Source: Mucilaginibacter_A sp964251965 (GTDB lineage Bacteria; Bacteroidota; Bacteroidia; Sphingobacteriales; Sphingobacteriaceae). Taken from it: a stretch of 64,000 nucleotides of DNA. The translations under genes and the position numbers were made by a program. The notes below the pieces were generated by a model. It saw only the letters and a list, made by a program, of their open reading frames with translations. It ran no database searches and had not been told where the DNA came from. The stretch spans positions 186,001 through 250,000 of the forward strand of contig CAXULQ010000002.1 in assembly GCA_964251965.1 (NCBI GenBank). The letters run 5' to 3'. This document shows positions 63,051-64,000 of this stretch, one piece after another. Each line of letters begins with the position of its first letter. Within the stretch, counting starts at the first letter, position 1.

Positions 63051-63086
63051 AATTAAGGCCTTACGAAATTTCGTAAGGCCTTAATT
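63051..63086 (+). terminator. Terminator of tRNA-Ala
   Basis: A perfect palindrome, AATTAAGGCCTTACGAAA (63051-63068) and its complement (63069-63086), followed by TTT. The hairpin starts 8 bp after the tRNA. Confidence 0.88.
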
Positions 63087-63151
63087 TTTCCAGGATAAAG
63101 TTGTGATAAAGTTAAAAAAAGATATAAGGCGGTTTATAAGCATATTACTTT

Positions 63152-63259
63152 TTACATCCTTAAAGTCTTAAATAGTTCAAGCATTCCAGGCGCCAGGTGT
63201 TCTTTGTTCTTTTCCCTTGCCTGCATCAGCAATAATTTTAAGTCATCTTCTTTAAAACC
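63152..63259 (-). pseudogene. Unidentified gene fragment next to tRNA-Ala
   Basis: A minus-strand frame reads GFKEDDLKLLLMQAREKNKE then HLAPGMLELFKTLRM-stop, with an in-frame stop just upstream and no signal of a start. Helical, Leu-rich; it looks like the C-terminus of a larger protein. I cannot name the family. Confidence 0.4.
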
Positions 63260-63359
63260 GTGTTATCTGTAGTATTTATAAAAAACAAAGCCATGTTTAG
63301 CTGTTTCTATAAAAAGCAGTAAAATCGGACGTATTTTAACTGTTCCATATTCTTAAATT

Positions 63360-64000
63360 ATGAAAGAGAGAAAAGGGATTTCGGGCAATGCTGCCAGCCT
63401 TATTGAATCTCTTAAAAGCGAAAATGAGGTCTTAAAACAAACGGTTTATAGACTGACTACGAGCAAAGCCATACACAACAGTGTGGAGCATCCGGATAAT
63501 AAGGAAAGCCATGACCGCTTTCAAACTGTATTTGAATCTTCCAGTTTAGGTAATAAGATTATATCATCAGACCTGAAAATCCTACAGGTAAACCCCGCCC
63601 TGGTAACACTTTTGGGATACAGTTCAAAGCAGGATATTATTGGTACCCGAATACTTGATTATTCTCCATTGGACCACCATCAACATTGGCAAACCCTTCA
63701 GGAAAATCTTTGGACACATGCCAGTTCATCTTTTAGCCTGGAAACGGCTTTAATAAAAAAAGATGGCTCTGTGATCTGGTGCCAGGTAAATTCTATCCTG
63801 TTTCAGGACGAAGGGGAAACGCTGGGTTACACGATTATAGAAGATATTACCAATCACCATCGGCTCCGGCAGTTTGAAGCATTGATAAAAAGCGGAAACG
63901 ATATTATTTGCGTGGTAGGTGCTGATGGTACTTATCAGTATGTAAGTCCGTCGGTAAAAAAGGCCCTGCATTTTGAGCCTGAGTTTTTTATAGGAAAAAA
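63360..64000 (+). CDS. PAS-domain sensor protein, probably histidine kinase (C-terminus outside window)
   Basis: ATG at 63360 begins MKERKGISGNAASLIESLKS with a coiled coil, then a PAS/PAC domain (about 57-170: FESSSLGNKIISSDLKILQV, ALIKKDGSVIWCQVN, YTIIEDITNH) and the start of a second PAS domain (LIKSGNDIICVVGADGTYQY). The frame runs off the right edge after 213 codons. It is a paralogue of the kinase at 13810-15378, which supports a kinase core beyond the edge. Alternative: a diguanylate cyclase or other PAS-linked output. Confidence 0.82.
   Translation, partial: MKERKGISGNAASLIESLKSENEVLKQTVYRLTTSKAIHNSVEHPDNKESHDRFQTVFESSSLGNKIISSDLKILQVNPALVTLLGYSSKQDIIGTRILDYSPLDHHQHWQTLQENLWTHASSSFSLETALIKKDGSVIWCQVNSILFQDEGETLGYTIIEDITNHHRLRQFEALIKSGNDIICVVGADGTYQYVSPSVKKALHFEPEFFIGK

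Overview
The window reads as chromosome of a Bacteroidota species of the Sphingobacteriaceae type (Pedobacter/Mucilaginibacter-like). Evidence: a SusC/SusD pair, a second TonB receptor with an STN domain followed by DUF4249 lipoproteins, TAnnTTTG promoter elements (best in front of tRNA-Ala), non-split glycine dehydrogenase, GH3-family and lptB genes side by side, and moderately AT-rich DNA with few Shine-Dalgarno sites.

Layout. 1-8.8 kb: end of a sugar kinase-like ATPase, two paralogous secreted proteins, threonine aldolase, two aldo/keto reductases, an NmrA-like oxidoreductase beside a broken AraC regulator, and topoisomerase IB. 9-13.6 kb: SusC/SusD importer. 13.8-24.6 kb: PAS sensor kinase, a Gfo/Idh/MocA oxidoreductase plus a relic of a relative, diadenylate cyclase, a small two-gene cassette beside an M1 aminopeptidase, bacilliredoxin and adenosylhomocysteinase. 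24.7-26.4 kb: AT-rich ATPase + DUF4276 pair, a probable defence module. 26.5-37 kb: outer-membrane and TonB-related genes, with a tandem duplication of the DUF4249 lipoprotein. 37-48 kb: ParE-type toxin-antitoxin pair, pdxJ, aquaporin, gcvP, response regulator, MBL hydrolase, and a recJ-lptB-GH3 operon. 48-54.6 kb: carbohydrate-active genes (GH13, PL22-like, GH31, remnant of a probable GH97 gene). 54.6-64 kb: small secreted and WG-repeat proteins, a decayed REP-associated tyrosine transposase with REP-like hairpins, two L,D-transpeptidases, a secreted endonuclease, tRNA-Ala and a truncated PAS kinase related to the first.

Most striking observation: a short dispersed motif, GRTAAAAGAAGYAT, with a sister form GRTAAAAACAGYAT. 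I count 37 exact 12-bp cores of the first form and 14 of the second by eye, about one per 1.25 kb, where chance would give well under one. Orientations are balanced. Many lie just after or across stop codons, some are inverted pairs that form terminator hairpins, some lie between divergent genes, and several sit inside conserved genes in two or three permissive frames. Density, pairing, dialects and tolerance inside genes resemble the DNA uptake sequences of Pasteurellaceae and Neisseriaceae; I know of no such system in Bacteroidota. The function is inferred. The repeat itself is read directly.

The window also holds many gene relics (AraC, Gfo/Idh, TonB-receptor tail, GH97 start, transposase, aminopeptidase tail), several next to copies of the motif.
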